The notes beneath the pieces were generated by a model that worked only from the letters and a program-made list of their open reading frames with translations, did not search any database and had not been told where the DNA came from. The translations under genes were made by a program, and so were the position numbers. This document shows positions 46,496 through 56,343 of a stretch of 64,000 nucleotides of DNA, in pieces. Numbering within the stretch: the stretch's first letter is position 1; the number at the start of each line of letters is the position of its first letter. Source of the stretch: G963663365 sp963663365 (GTDB lineage Bacteria > Hinthialibacterota > Hinthialibacteria > Hinthialibacterales > G963663365). Location of the stretch: assembly GCA_963663365.2 (NCBI GenBank), contig CAXXIH010000001.1, positions 1,054,001 to 1,118,000 of the forward strand. Direction: 5' to 3'.

Positions 46496-46657
46496 GATGA
46501 TGTTTCCTTTCTTCAGATATTGGAAGTGCAAACATCGTGCTTATTGAACCCAGAAAGAAAATCGTATCGCATTGCACATTTGAAAAGCGATATGATCGTG
46601 ATCATCGACGGCAAGTTGTCAGAATCATCATCATCCCCCGCTATGCGTACACCTCGA

Positions 46658-48202
46658 TCATGTATAGAAGGCATAGATGCTTGCGTTTTGATTGAAGAGC
46701 CGGAGGCGCACCATCTGACCGGAGGGCAAACGGGGATTGTCCTTCCAGCGTATTGGCTGACGTAAGGCATCGGTTTTGATTGGAATACAATCGGCGCGAG
46801 CAAAGCCTTTGATCGGATTTCCATATTCATCGATCAGAGCGGCCTCTATCCAACCATCCGGCTTTGTTTCTGCATTGAGAAAAATATCCGAGCCGACTTT
46901 AAATGGATGTGTCAATAGCTCGGCTTCGATATCGATGGAGCGATACCCGCACCAACGGTCTGTGCGAATAGAACGGCAGCCGATACTCGGGCCCCCCGCC
47001 GCTTTGCCCTTACCACTATGAGATCTCGTTGAGGCGCTGTAATAAATCCATTGACGATCTTCAACCTGGACCGGAGGCGTGCCCATGGTTGGACGTACTT
47101 GCCTGCTTTCCCAGGTTCCCGGACGCGGCCCGATGATCGGCTTGCGTAGCGGCTCGCGGAACCATTGCAGCCCATCGAGGCTGTGGCAGAGTTCGAGCCA
47201 GGTGTCGCCGCTGGGGATGTCGTACATTTGCGCAAAACCGATATAGAGTCCGTGTGAAATGAATACGTTCATTCCATAAAACTGTTTGTCACGACCGCGT
47301 ATGCATGGGCGGTCACCAGGCGTATCTTTCAATTGGGCTTCGTCTGTGAGATGAAATCCATCCGCGTCACGTTCATCCGTATTCAAGACGGTTCTTGGCG
47401 AACTCCAATGGATTAAGTCATGGCTTTCCATGCAACAAAGCATTCGATTGACTTCCCTGCTTAATTCGACATAAAGCGGAGGACGCCCATAGGTTCGATA
47501 GACCTTCCTTTGAGGATCGTACAAAAGGCAATTGGACGTATCCATCCAACCGCGCACAACCGGGTTGTGCCCACCCGCGAACCAGTGGATGCCATCGTCG
47601 GAATAGGCGATGCAGAATCCGCACTCGCCTTCTTTGCCGACATTTGCCAAATAGAGGGCGGTGTAGCGCGCTTTGGCGCATGGATGCGGTTGTTTTTGCG
47701 CATCTAAGACACAGAAACCTTCAGGCCCGGCGGTCCCCACCAACAAACGACCGTTTTTATCTCTTTGTTCCAAATGAAGGAACGCATTCGGCCCTACTTT
47801 GTATTTGGGATTGACAAGATTAAAATTGGGGAGTTCCCAGTTTAGGCCATCCCAGCTGGTCGCGTAGTACTCACAATAAATAGGTGGAGCCAAGTACCAC
47901 ATCCGAAACTGCCCATCCGGCTCGCGAAAAACACTGCCATAAGCCCAGGCATTCTTGAGCAAAGGCCCTTCACGGACAGGCTCCGGATTCGAAATTTCCC
48001 GCCGCATGGCATAAGTCTGAGCGACGATGCTTTGGTCTAATAGAAGGTAGCCCTTTGTATCGGATTGTGCTGCATCTTCTTTTAACGTTTTGCGGATATT
48101 CGTAGAGCTGCATGCCGCCAAAGACAACGCGCCGAGTGTGCCGACGAATTCCCGACGTGAAAACGCCGACGAACTGTAATTTCGGATTATGTTCATACTC
48201 AA
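46658..48202 (-). CDS. Tat/lipoprotein-signal GH43/GH32-like propeller protein
   Basis: 514 aa. The N-terminus combines a Tat pair and a lipobox: SRREFVGTLGALSLAACSST, so it may be an exported lipoprotein. The remainder has the WDGLNWE / DDGIHWFAGG / LDGLQWFREP pattern repeated in five-bladed propellers of the GH43/GH32/GH68 clans, plus FRMWYLAPPIYCEYYATSWD near 100-120 and MDTSNCLLYDP. The catalytic Asp/Glu set is not certain. The tail (about 420-514) is beta-rich. Could act on arabinan or galactan side chains of pectin; that is inferred from family resemblance and the GH28 gene 105 nt upstream. Confidence 0.6.
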   Translation of the reverse strand: MSMNIIRNYSSSAFSRREFVGTLGALSLAACSSTNIRKTLKEDAAQSDTKGYLLLDQSIVAQTYAMRREISNPEPVREGPLLKNAWAYGSVFREPDGQFRMWYLAPPIYCEYYATSWDGLNWELPNFNLVNPKYKVGPNAFLHLEQRDKNGRLLVGTAGPEGFCVLDAQKQPHPCAKARYTALYLANVGKEGECGFCIAYSDDGIHWFAGGHNPVVRGWMDTSNCLLYDPQRKVYRTYGRPPLYVELSREVNRMLCCMESHDLIHWSSPRTVLNTDERDADGFHLTDEAQLKDTPGDRPCIRGRDKQFYGMNVFISHGLYIGFAQMYDIPSGDTWLELCHSLDGLQWFREPLRKPIIGPRPGTWESRQVRPTMGTPPVQVEDRQWIYYSASTRSHSGKGKAAGGPSIGCRSIRTDRWCGYRSIDIEAELLTHPFKVGSDIFLNAETKPDGWIEAALIDEYGNPIKGFARADCIPIKTDALRQPIRWKDNPRLPSGQMVRLRLFNQNASIYAFYT

Positions 48203-48306
48203 ATACCTTGCTGATTCAACGTGTTTCCTTTGATGTTTCGATTGTGAACCAGCATGGCTGCAATGACAACCGGAAAGAATTTTGAGTAAAAGCCGTTGTC
48301 TACTAC

Positions 48307-49785
48307 CTAAAACGCCGGATCAATCTCGATGTCTTCGCAGGTCCCCCAAGTCATGGCCGGGCCCTCCGATGGACGAATGTTGACCTGATCAAGTTTTATG
48401 TTCTTGACTTCATTGGCATAGAAACCTTTGGCGGCGCTGATTGAAATGTCCCGCAATTCAACATTCTCTATCGGTGCATCCGGCAGTCCCGTAATAGTAA
48501 CGGCCTCCCTTTTGGCGCCTTTGCAAGAAATGGACTCGAAATAGAGGTTGCGAAACAGCGGGGCCTTGCCGCCATTTGAACTGAACCAGGCTTTGTAATC
48601 GGTTTGGATTCGTATGGCCTGGGTTTCGATATCGCGCATGGCGATGTTTTTGAACCAGAGATTTTCGACAACACCACCCCGTCCGCGTGTGGATTTGAGG
48701 CGGATGCCGATCAGGGTTTGATTGAAGACGTTATCGTGCGCGTAGACATTGTGGATATCACCGCTCATATCGCTGCCGAAAACAACACCACCGTGGCCCT
48801 GTTCTGTATAGTTGTAGCGTATGACTATATTCTCCGTGGGTTTGCCAACACGCCAGCCGTCTTCATTGAGACCTGATTTCATACAGATACAGTCATCGCC
48901 GGTATTGAAATAGCAGTATTCGACCAATGCATTTTTGGATGAATCTAAATTGAGGCCATCGGTGTTGGGGCCACCGGTGGTAAGTATCTTTAAGTTGCGG
49001 GCGATGATGTTTTCACAGTAAATCAATTGGATGGTCCAGAACGGCCCTGCCTCTGAAATCGTAAAACCCTCAAGAAACACATTTATGCAGTTGATGGGAG
49101 CGATTAATTGGGGGCGGAAGCCGTCTTCGGGCGTCCCATAAATGCGTTCATCAGGTGGGATTCCTTTTAAGACTTGGTTTTCGTACAGCTTATAGGCATT
49201 GGGTTGCTGGACTTTTTCCCACGTCCACCATTTGACGCCATTGCCCTCGATTGTGCCCGGGCCGGTAATGGCGATGTTGGTGCAATCTCGCGCATAGATC
49301 AGCGGAGAGTAGTTGTAACATTCGAATCCCGCCCAGCGCGTGAATACAACCGGCAGATAGTCATCGGGGTTGTCGGAAAAGTACAATACGGCTCCATCCG
49401 CCAGGTGGAGATTGATATTGCTTTTTAAATGAATCGCGCCTGTCAGCCATTTGCCCTCCGGCACAAGAACGGTCCCGCCACCTGCATTAGCACAGGCATC
49501 TATGGCATCGGAGATGGCGGCGGAATTGTTTGTTTTGCCATCGTTCTTGGCTCCATGATCCTGGATGTTGAATGTTCGATCCGGGAAAACGGGGCGACTG
49601 AGTTGAGGCATGGGAAACGGCGCATCGATTGGCTGGATTTCATCGGGAATGTTTTTGAGGAAGGCGGGTGATTCGCAAAAGGCCGGGGCAGTGAGCAACA
49701 CGGCCATTGTTCCGACAATCCAGACAGTGCGTGTTGGCAAAGACATTTTTAAAATCAGTTTGTTCCAATTGTGATGCCATAACAT
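48307..49785 (-). CDS. Secreted GH28 polygalacturonase
   Basis: 492 aa. A second ATG at 49746 would bring the signal peptide (TVWIVGTMAVLLTAPAFCES) to the very N-terminus; neither start has a good Shine-Dalgarno. A right-handed parallel beta-helix follows. GH28 signatures in order: INLHLADGAVLYFSDNPDDY, GPNTDGLNLDSSKN, NTGDDCICMKSG with the catalytic Asp pair, HGGVVFGSDMSGD with the conserved His-Gly, and GIRLKSTRGRGG (the RIK-type motif). Hydrolyses alpha-1,4-linked galacturonan, or related rhamnogalacturonan, outside the cytoplasm. First gene of the minus-strand cluster 49785-44196. Confidence 0.92.
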   Translation of the reverse strand: MLWHHNWNKLILKMSLPTRTVWIVGTMAVLLTAPAFCESPAFLKNIPDEIQPIDAPFPMPQLSRPVFPDRTFNIQDHGAKNDGKTNNSAAISDAIDACANAGGGTVLVPEGKWLTGAIHLKSNINLHLADGAVLYFSDNPDDYLPVVFTRWAGFECYNYSPLIYARDCTNIAITGPGTIEGNGVKWWTWEKVQQPNAYKLYENQVLKGIPPDERIYGTPEDGFRPQLIAPINCINVFLEGFTISEAGPFWTIQLIYCENIIARNLKILTTGGPNTDGLNLDSSKNALVEYCYFNTGDDCICMKSGLNEDGWRVGKPTENIVIRYNYTEQGHGGVVFGSDMSGDIHNVYAHDNVFNQTLIGIRLKSTRGRGGVVENLWFKNIAMRDIETQAIRIQTDYKAWFSSNGGKAPLFRNLYFESISCKGAKREAVTITGLPDAPIENVELRDISISAAKGFYANEVKNIKLDQVNIRPSEGPAMTWGTCEDIEIDPAF

Positions 49786-49867
49786 TTTGCGATACCTGCC
49801 AATGATTATTGTGCGCTCTGTATATTGTTGGTCGAAATCCTGGTTGTGAATAGTGGCAAATCCAATG

Positions 49868-50150
49868 TTTCTGTGGCAGGATAATTATCCCGAGATTTGG
49901 AAGTGTGTGTGGGGGATATAATTGGGCGGCGCTACGCTTGCCTGGGGCTTCAGCCTTTTGTCCTTTCAGGACATGGTGTGGGTGTTTAAGAAGTTGGTAG
50001 ATGGAGATATGTGTGATTATTTGAATCACGAAAACACGAAAGAAGAGTGAAGGGCGCAAAAATTTTACAGAGTTGGTGGATAGCGGGGGAGTTTTTGGAG
50101 TAAAAAAAGCATGCTACCGCCTCTTGTGCTAACGCACCCAGACAAGCGAG
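49868..50150. repeat. Intergenic repeats: CACGAA copy 3, propagating spacer repeat, TTTCA-loop hairpin
   Basis: TGTCC-TTTCA-GGACA hairpin near 49959-49973. CACGAA-type block at 50020-50062, diverged after the second unit (aaagaagagtgaagggcgc). 50069-50145 aligns with 26021-26093 (gagttggtggat, gcgggggagttttt, tgctaccgcctcttg), ending in GTGC-TAAC-GCAC where the other copy has GCGCC-TTAT-GGCGC. No gene seen between 49786 and 50260. Confidence 0.7.
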
Positions 50151-50197
50151 TTGCGCTGGGCCACCCGGTCGAGATAAAATCGTTTAATGAATTAATT

Positions 50198-50234
50198 AAA
50201 AAAGCCCGGGAGGTTTTTGTCTCCCGGGCTTTTT
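50198..50234 (-). terminator. Strong rho-independent terminator after carD
   Basis: GCCCGGGAG and CTCCCGGGC form a 9-bp GC-rich stem with an 8-nt loop. There is a T-tract on the minus-strand side (seen as aaaaaa before the stem on the plus strand) and another after it, so it works in both directions. It lies 26 nt beyond the carD stop. Confidence 0.9.
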
Positions 50235-50260
50235 GCATTTGTATACGGCGGCTGTGTAGA

Positions 50261-50812
50261 TCAGCCGGGGGCGAGGGGGGATTCGAATTTTTCCTTGCGG
50301 CGTTTGCGGGCCTCACCCAATGTTTTGGTGACACGAGTCATGACCCGCTGGCGGGTGGTATGCAGCGCATGGGCCATTTCATCGGCCAGGAATTTACGCG
50401 CACTGGTAAAAACATCGCCCTCGTCTTTGGGTAATTGCCCCAAAAGTTTCTGGCGGTTGAAGGCCTTACGGACAATATCGATGATTCCTTCGAGATCGCG
50501 GGATTTAATAACTTCCTGCGACTCAAACACATCGAATTCATACAGGTCGATATCTTCGATCTGGTCCTCTTCCAAAAAGACCGGCGGCTCGCCAAGTTTT
50601 TCGAAGATTTCCTCCACGCGTTCTTCATTCAAAGGTTCCCGCAATCCGCCGGAATGAGCGACAGAAAACGGGACCATAATGTCCACATCGCCACTGGAGA
50701 GCACGTAAAATTCCATGGTTTCTCCACTCACTTCTTGTTTGCGAATGGCCTTGATGCGGCACAAACCGAGTCCCGGTTTGATGACGTATGATCCGACACG
50801 GAATTGAGTCAT
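50261..50812 (-). CDS. carD: CarD/CdnL-family transcription regulator
   Basis: 183 aa from the ATG at 50812. The clpX stop (TAA) ends one base before this ATG, so translation is probably coupled; a GTG at 50821 would overlap clpX. The N-terminal RNA-polymerase-interacting Tudor-like domain is seen in FRVGSYVIKPGLGLCRIKAI, EVSGETMEFYVLSSGDVDIMVPFS. The C-terminal helical DNA-binding part has EGIIDIVRKAFNRQKLLG and MAHALHTTRQRVMTRVTKTL. CarD proteins bind the RNA polymerase beta subunit and stabilise open complexes. Probably shares a promoter with clpX or the whole tig cluster. Confidence 0.93.
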   Translation of the reverse strand: MTQFRVGSYVIKPGLGLCRIKAIRKQEVSGETMEFYVLSSGDVDIMVPFSVAHSGGLREPLNEERVEEIFEKLGEPPVFLEEDQIEDIDLYEFDVFESQEVIKSRDLEGIIDIVRKAFNRQKLLGQLPKDEGDVFTSARKFLADEMAHALHTTRQRVMTRVTKTLGEARKRRKEKFESPLAPG

Positions 50813-50813
50813 G

Positions 50814-52088
50814 TTATGCACTCTCTACTTGATCTTCGTACACCAGCATCGGCTCGGACTGACGGGTTGCGACTTCGCGTGTGATAACGCATTTGGAAAT
50901 GCCCGTGCGTGACGGGATTTCGTACATCACATCGAGCATTACCTTTTCGAGAATCGCGCGAAGCCCCCGGGCGCCGGTCTTCCGGGCCAAGGCCTGCTGA
51001 GCGACTTCCCTTAATGCTTCCGATGTGAACTCCAGGTCCACACCTTCCAGTTCGAACAATTTCTGATACTGCTTGCAAACGGCGTTTTTCGGCTTGGTCA
51101 AAATATCCAGCATGGCTTCTTCGCTCAGCTCATTAAGAGCCGTGATCGAAGAAAACCGGCCGACGAATTCCGGAATCAGGCCGAACTTGATCAAGTCTTC
51201 GGGTTCGACCAGACGGAGAATGTTTTCCCGTGCTTCTTCTTCGGTGATTTCATCCTCTTGTTCCGCACCGAAACCGATAACCTTTTTTCCGATACGCCGT
51301 TCGATGATATCTTCGAGTCCCACAAAGGCGCCGCCGCAGATAAAGAGTATATCCGACGTGTTTACCTGGATAAATTCCTGATGCGGATGTTTGCGTCCGC
51401 CTTGGGGCGGGACATTGGTAACCGTGCCTTCAATAATCTTCAAGAGCGCCTGCTGAACGCCTTCACCCGAGACATCCCGTGTAATCGAGACATTCTGTGT
51501 GGTCCGCGCGATCTTGTCGATTTCATCGATATAAATAATGCCGCGTTCGGCCTTTTCAACGTTATATCCCGTCGCCATCAGCAGTTTGAGGATAATATTT
51601 TCAACATCCTCGCCGACATAACCGGCTTCGGTCAACGTTGTGGCATCCACAATGGTAAACGGCACGTTGAGGATTTTGGCCAACGTTTGAGCAATGAGTG
51701 TCTTGCCGGAGCCGGTCGGCCCAAGCATGAGGATATTGCTCTTGGTCAACTCCACATCGTTGCTTACCGCTTCGTGATAGCGGATGCGTTTAAAATGATT
51801 GTGAACGGCCACGGCGACCGTTTTTCGCGCTTTTTCTTGTCCGACAACATACTGCCCCAGCGATTCTGCGATTTCCTGCGGTTTTAAAAACTCGCGCAAT
51901 TCGACCTCGATTTCTTCATCGAGAACGCTGTTGCACAAAAGTACGCATTCGTTGCAGATATACGCAGGCTGAGACGTGTGCTTCTGCGGAGGGCCGGCTA
52001 TCAGTTTCTTGACTTCGTCCTGATGTTTCCCACAGAACGAACAATACAGAGGTTTACCTTTACTCAAGGTGTCCATCGGCATCCTCAC
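50814..52088 (-). CDS. clpX: ATP-dependent Clp protease ATP-binding subunit ClpX
   Basis: 424 aa. GTG at 52088, with in-frame ATGs at 52082 and 52076; the ATG at 52082 is well placed behind AAGGTGGG. Zinc-binding domain: YCSFCGKHQDEV and ICNECVLLCN. AAA+ core: Walker A LGPTGSGKTL, pore-loop region GYVGEDVEN, Walker B IIYIDEIDKIA, sensor regions and QQALLKIIEGT. C-terminal domain GARGLRAILEKVMLDVMYEI. The hexameric unfoldase feeds ClpP. Located 58 nt after clpP in the conserved tig-clpP-clpX order. Confidence 0.97.
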   Translation of the reverse strand: MRMPMDTLSKGKPLYCSFCGKHQDEVKKLIAGPPQKHTSQPAYICNECVLLCNSVLDEEIEVELREFLKPQEIAESLGQYVVGQEKARKTVAVAVHNHFKRIRYHEAVSNDVELTKSNILMLGPTGSGKTLIAQTLAKILNVPFTIVDATTLTEAGYVGEDVENIILKLLMATGYNVEKAERGIIYIDEIDKIARTTQNVSITRDVSGEGVQQALLKIIEGTVTNVPPQGGRKHPHQEFIQVNTSDILFICGGAFVGLEDIIERRIGKKVIGFGAEQEDEITEEEARENILRLVEPEDLIKFGLIPEFVGRFSSITALNELSEEAMLDILTKPKNAVCKQYQKLFELEGVDLEFTSEALREVAQQALARKTGARGLRAILEKVMLDVMYEIPSRTGISKCVITREVATRQSEPMLVYEDQVESA

Positions 52089-52145
52089 CCACCTTGTATC
52101 ACGTTCACATCCACGATGGCCTACCTAAGGCCGGATGTGCGTGTC

Positions 52146-52778
52146 TTATTTATTCTCGTTCTCGCCCGAAGACGCTTTGTCTCGATCTTGTTTTTCCGCT
52201 TTGTGTTCATAAATCGTATCGATTAGACCGTATTCTTTGGCTTCATGCGGATTCATGAACCGGTCGCGGTCCGTATCGACTTCAAGCTGCTCAACCGGCT
52301 GGCCTGTATGGTATGACAAAATCTCATTGATTTTCTGTTTGGTTTTAAGCATCTCTCTGGCGTGAATTTCGACATCGGATGCTTGTCCGCTGAATCCACC
52401 CAATGGCTGGTGGATCATGATCCGGGCATTGGGCAAGGCAAACCGTTTGCCCGTTGAACCGGCGGCCAGCAATACCGCGCCCATACTGGCGGCCAGACCC
52501 ATGCAGGTTGTCGCGACTTTGGGTTTGACATACTGCATGGTGTCATAAATCGCCAAACCCGCCGAAACGGAACCGCCGGGGCTATTCACATACAGCTGAA
52601 TATCTTTTTCAGGATCTTCAGCCTGCAAAAAGAGCATTTGTGCGATCACCAAGTTGGCAAGATGGTCATCAATTGCGCTGCCGATAAAAATGATTCGATC
52701 TTTTAACAGCCGAGAGTAGATATCGTAGGCGCGTTCCCCACGATTGGTTTGCTCAACGACCATAGGTACCAGAACCAT
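52146..52778 (-). CDS. clpP: ATP-dependent Clp protease proteolytic subunit ClpP
   Basis: 210 aa, ATG behind AGGAGG. The catalytic triad is visible: Ser98 in GLAASMGAVLL, His123 in MIHQPLGG and Asp172 in DRDRFM, with the same spacing as in the E. coli enzyme. The N-terminal axial loop and handle (QLYVNSPGGSVSAGLAIYDT) are normal. Tail rich in charged residues (KQDRDKASSGENENK), longer than in many ClpP. Forms the barrel degraded by ClpX-delivered substrates. Confidence 0.97.
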   Translation of the reverse strand: MVLVPMVVEQTNRGERAYDIYSRLLKDRIIFIGSAIDDHLANLVIAQMLFLQAEDPEKDIQLYVNSPGGSVSAGLAIYDTMQYVKPKVATTCMGLAASMGAVLLAAGSTGKRFALPNARIMIHQPLGGFSGQASDVEIHAREMLKTKQKINEILSYHTGQPVEQLEVDTDRDRFMNPHEAKEYGLIDTIYEHKAEKQDRDKASSGENENK

Positions 52779-52889
52779 CGCTGTTTATCCTCCTAACCGC
52801 CTTGTTTGGCTACAGGCGGATCGCGGTTCATATTCGAATTGCCAACGAATTACGAAATCACGTACTCAATACAATATGCTTATTCGTAC

Positions 52890-54287
52890 TTATTCGCTTT
52901 CTTCGTTGTCCTTCGCTTCCGGTTTCGTTTCTGCATCAGCAGGCGCCGGGCTGTCCGATTCTGTATCCGTATCAGCAGCACCGGATTCCTGTTCGGACGC
53001 CTTTTGAGCAACCGATTCAACCTCACCCTTACCCAAGGCAATTACATGATCAACAACTTTTTCTTCTAATGCCAAGCGTTCGTAATACGGACGCAAATTG
53101 TAATGTTCAATCTGTTGATAGTACCACGCCGGATCCGATTGATTCCGTTCGGCCAATGCGCTGATAAACGTTGCGTATTCTTCCGGAGTTACCTCAATGT
53201 TCTCCTTTTTGGAGATTTCATCGAGTATCAAGGTCAGCCGGGATTCTTTTTCGGCTTGCTCGCGGTTTTGAGACACGAGGCCCGACTCTTCGCCGGATGC
53301 GCCTGCGTTACGCCGATCCATATCCTGAACCGCGTTGATGTAATTGAAACGGGCCTCGATCATCGAAGGCGGAAGCGCGAATTGGTTGAGTTTCAAAAGT
53401 TCTTCGCGGACTTTTTCGCGCGTTTCTTGCATCTGACGCGCATCTGCGTTGGCTTTTAAAGACTCTTTTACCTGCTCCTTGAGCTGATCTAATGTTTCAA
53501 AATCGCCGAGATCCTTGGCAAATTCATCATCGAGTTCCGGCAGTTCGCGTTCGCGGATATCAACGACCTTTACATGCAGGACCGCTTCTTTGCCACGCCG
53601 GTCTTCGACGTGATAATCATCGGGAATGGATACGGTGATATCTTTTTCTTCGTCGACTTTCATGCCGACGAGGCCATCCTCTAATCCGGGGAGGTAGCGG
53701 CCGGTGCCTAATTCCAAGTTGATGCCGTCAGCGGTCGCTTCAGGGAACGGATCCTCACCGATTTGAGCATTGGAATTGATGGTAAGTACATCGCCCTCTT
53801 GTGCGCCACGCGGCTCAGCCGGAGAAACGAAACTCGCCGCGGCTTTGCGGAGCTCTTCGAGCTGCTCGACAACCTGTTTTTCGGTGACGCGCGACTTTTT
53901 CTTTGACGGTTCGATCTTGGTGTAATCGGCCAGTTCGAATTCCGGGAAGAATTCGGCGTTCACATTAACAATGAATTCTTTCCCCTCTTCGATTTCTCCG
54001 AATTCATCAAATTGCGGAGCCGAAGCGGCACGCAGATCCAATTCTTTGCATGCGTCCTCAAAAGCTTGTTCGGCGGCCTGTTGGAGCGCTTGTTTCTCCA
54101 AGTGTTTGCCATACCGCATCTTGAGGATTTTCCTCGGAGCGCGGCCTCGCCGGAAACCCGGAATATCCACGTTCTTGACGAACTCATCGTACGTCTTGTC
54201 GATCTCTACGCGGAGGTCATCCGCCGGTACTTCAATCTTGAGGCTTTTTACGCAAGCCGATGTTTCTGTATTTTCTACAATCTTCAC
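52890..54287 (-). CDS. tig: Trigger factor, ribosome-associated chaperone and prolyl isomerase
   Basis: 465 aa, ATG behind GAGAGAG. Ribosome-binding signature GFRRGRAPRKIL (residues about 44-55), as in all trigger factors. The FKBP-like PPIase part is around 160-240 (GLVGMKVDEEKDITVSIPDD). A C-terminal chaperone helix region follows, ending with a low-complexity acidic tail (ESGAADTDTESDSPAP). Slightly longer than E. coli Tig because of that tail. The first gene of the protease/chaperone block. Its upstream 260-nt spacer may carry the block's promoter. Confidence 0.95.
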   Translation of the reverse strand: MKIVENTETSACVKSLKIEVPADDLRVEIDKTYDEFVKNVDIPGFRRGRAPRKILKMRYGKHLEKQALQQAAEQAFEDACKELDLRAASAPQFDEFGEIEEGKEFIVNVNAEFFPEFELADYTKIEPSKKKSRVTEKQVVEQLEELRKAAASFVSPAEPRGAQEGDVLTINSNAQIGEDPFPEATADGINLELGTGRYLPGLEDGLVGMKVDEEKDITVSIPDDYHVEDRRGKEAVLHVKVVDIRERELPELDDEFAKDLGDFETLDQLKEQVKESLKANADARQMQETREKVREELLKLNQFALPPSMIEARFNYINAVQDMDRRNAGASGEESGLVSQNREQAEKESRLTLILDEISKKENIEVTPEEYATFISALAERNQSDPAWYYQQIEHYNLRPYYERLALEEKVVDHVIALGKGEVESVAQKASEQESGAADTDTESDSPAPADAETKPEAKDNEESE

Positions 54288-54546
54288 TGGTGGCTCTCTC
54301 CTCGAGCTCTAACATTGGAGTTTAAGCGAAAAAAGACCAGTCCGAGACCACAGTGGTTCGACCTGGCCTGATCTTAGCAGATTATCATAGCGGAGGTGCG
54401 TTGAACTCCGAAGTAACCGGTTCTTTATAAAGCCGTATCGCCCCGGGTCAAGATCCCATGCGGTAAAGGCGCTTGCGGCTTTCATGACATCGGCGCTGCA
54501 AACTCGATCATGGACGGCATTTGGCCGCAAGATTGTTCTTTCTAGA

Positions 54547-56343
54547 TTACATGTTGCCGGTGGGATCCAGTTCTAACGCCGCGCGGATTTGGCGAAAAGC
54601 ATTGTCCTCAAGGCGGGCCTGATGGTAGCGAATCGCCAGTTTGCGGCGCAGACCGGGATCATAGGGATTCATCTTTACAGCCTTTTCCAAAGCGATTAGA
54701 GAGTCATCTTCTCTTTCCAGGTATCGCAAGCGTTCAGAGCATCGAACAAGTAACTCCGCCGAACTGTTTTCATCATCATTCAATACGCGCATGGCTGAGT
54801 TGACACATAAGTCGCGGTTACGAGACATATCCGAGATGTCGGAGAGCAGCATCAAGTCCCAAGCGGCATCTGACAAAAGCATATATCCCCAGGGAGCCAG
54901 AGGCGGCCACTGAGCCGCTTGTTTTGCCAACAGTTCGAGTTCGGTGATGTCGATTTTTTCTCCCCCATGCTCACCGGATGTGGATCGATTACGCAGGTTG
55001 AGGTACTTCACAATCGGGTGATTGGGAAGTGTCTGCTGCAGATGGGCAACTACGGCTTCGTCGGTTAAGGGGCCCGGCAAGAGACCGGCCACTCGGAGAG
55101 AGGTGGATATCTCACCGCCCGAGAGCACGGCCGCAATCAAGTAGATTATTGCGCCGGTTCCCCATAGGGCTTTTGCGGCCATTGATCCGATGTTTGAGGA
55201 ATAAGAGCGTCCTGCGGCGAATGAAGTAGTAAGCGAAGTATCTGCACCATAAAATTCGGTCGAGAGGCCATCCGCCTCTTCCCGGCTCTTCTGATCTTGC
55301 GGCAGTGAGTTGAGTGCCCACCACAAAAGAGGGTCGAGGATTCCGGCTCCGCTGACAAACGACCAGATTGCAAAGCCTGCCAAACGGGATAGATACACGG
55401 CTCGCTGCTCATGCAGCAATGAATCCCTTTGAAAAGCGCGGAAGAGGTTGATTGCCACATTCCAGAGGCAGGCGGCAACAAGCATTTTCCAGGCGAAACC
55501 GGATAGTCCCAATGACGCGCCTTTGTCCGGGGATATGCCGGGAGTCAGCGCCGCGATTTTGATTTGCAAAACATAAAGCCAATCAAACCAGTTAATTAGG
55601 TTTCCAGATTGGCTAAATTTGGTGACAGCCGCAAATAGGATTGCCGCCAGACTCAGGCAATACGCTGCAATCGACCTTACCTTATGATTCCCGCCGCTAT
55701 CCCTAAGAGCGCGATTCCATCCCGAAATGATCCCTATGATGCAGGCCGCCACGCCAATAGATAAAACCGGCACACTTCCGATCAGCGTTCCCGCGCAAAT
55801 CCATACTAACACCAAGATCAGGCCCGCCAGAGAGCGACGGTTGGAAGTGGAATAAAGGAGTCGAAATCCCTCGAGTGCCGCCACAAGAATGAGCAATTCC
55901 ATTCCTCTGGTATAAACCCAAGTGGAGACGGTGGCGGCGATTGAGATAAGTCCCTGGCTGTCAATCAGGAATTCTTTGTCATATAAAAAGCGTGGGAACC
56001 AAAGGCTGGTTGCGCATAGGGCCGCAGCACCCACGGCGATTCCCCATATCCAAATTTGGCCGTTCCTCTCTGAATCGGATTTCCCCGCGCAACCATATCC
56101 CGCTGCCATGGCGGGGACGATCCACAGCATTTGCGGAATTTGTGCGATACAAGCGGCTACCGTAACGGCTGCCATGGCCGCCGCTGTGCCTATCATGCCC
56201 AAGTTTTTGATGGAAACTGAGGAACTCTGTCTCCACCATTGATAAATCGTGAGTAGAACGAGTGGAACCAGTAGAAGTGCGGTTGCCCGTGGCCCGCTTT
56301 GTCCTGATCCCCAGACTATGAGTGCGGCTAGGATGATTGGCAT
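54547..56343 (-). CDS. Polytopic membrane protein with C-terminal TPR
   Basis: 598 aa. About eleven to twelve hydrophobic helices in the first 430 residues (for example TALLLVPLVLLTIYQWW, AAAMAAVTVAACIAQIPQML, LAGLILVLVWICAGTLIG). A soluble C-terminal segment ends with a TPR-like repeat (DDSLIALEKAVKMNPYDPGLRRKLA and RQIRAALELDPTG). The organisation (membrane domain plus TPR) recalls bacterial O-antigen-ligase-like proteins and matches the larger protein at 56969, but no Wzy_C motif is readable. Start overlaps the last 16 nt of aroQ, so the two are probably co-translated. Role in envelope polysaccharide is a guess. Confidence 0.65.
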   Translation of the reverse strand: MPIILAALIVWGSGQSGPRATALLLVPLVLLTIYQWWRQSSSVSIKNLGMIGTAAAMAAVTVAACIAQIPQMLWIVPAMAAGYGCAGKSDSERNGQIWIWGIAVGAAALCATSLWFPRFLYDKEFLIDSQGLISIAATVSTWVYTRGMELLILVAALEGFRLLYSTSNRRSLAGLILVLVWICAGTLIGSVPVLSIGVAACIIGIISGWNRALRDSGGNHKVRSIAAYCLSLAAILFAAVTKFSQSGNLINWFDWLYVLQIKIAALTPGISPDKGASLGLSGFAWKMLVAACLWNVAINLFRAFQRDSLLHEQRAVYLSRLAGFAIWSFVSGAGILDPLLWWALNSLPQDQKSREEADGLSTEFYGADTSLTTSFAAGRSYSSNIGSMAAKALWGTGAIIYLIAAVLSGGEISTSLRVAGLLPGPLTDEAVVAHLQQTLPNHPIVKYLNLRNRSTSGEHGGEKIDITELELLAKQAAQWPPLAPWGYMLLSDAAWDLMLLSDISDMSRNRDLCVNSAMRVLNDDENSSAELLVRCSERLRYLEREDDSLIALEKAVKMNPYDPGLRRKLAIRYHQARLEDNAFRQIRAALELDPTGNM

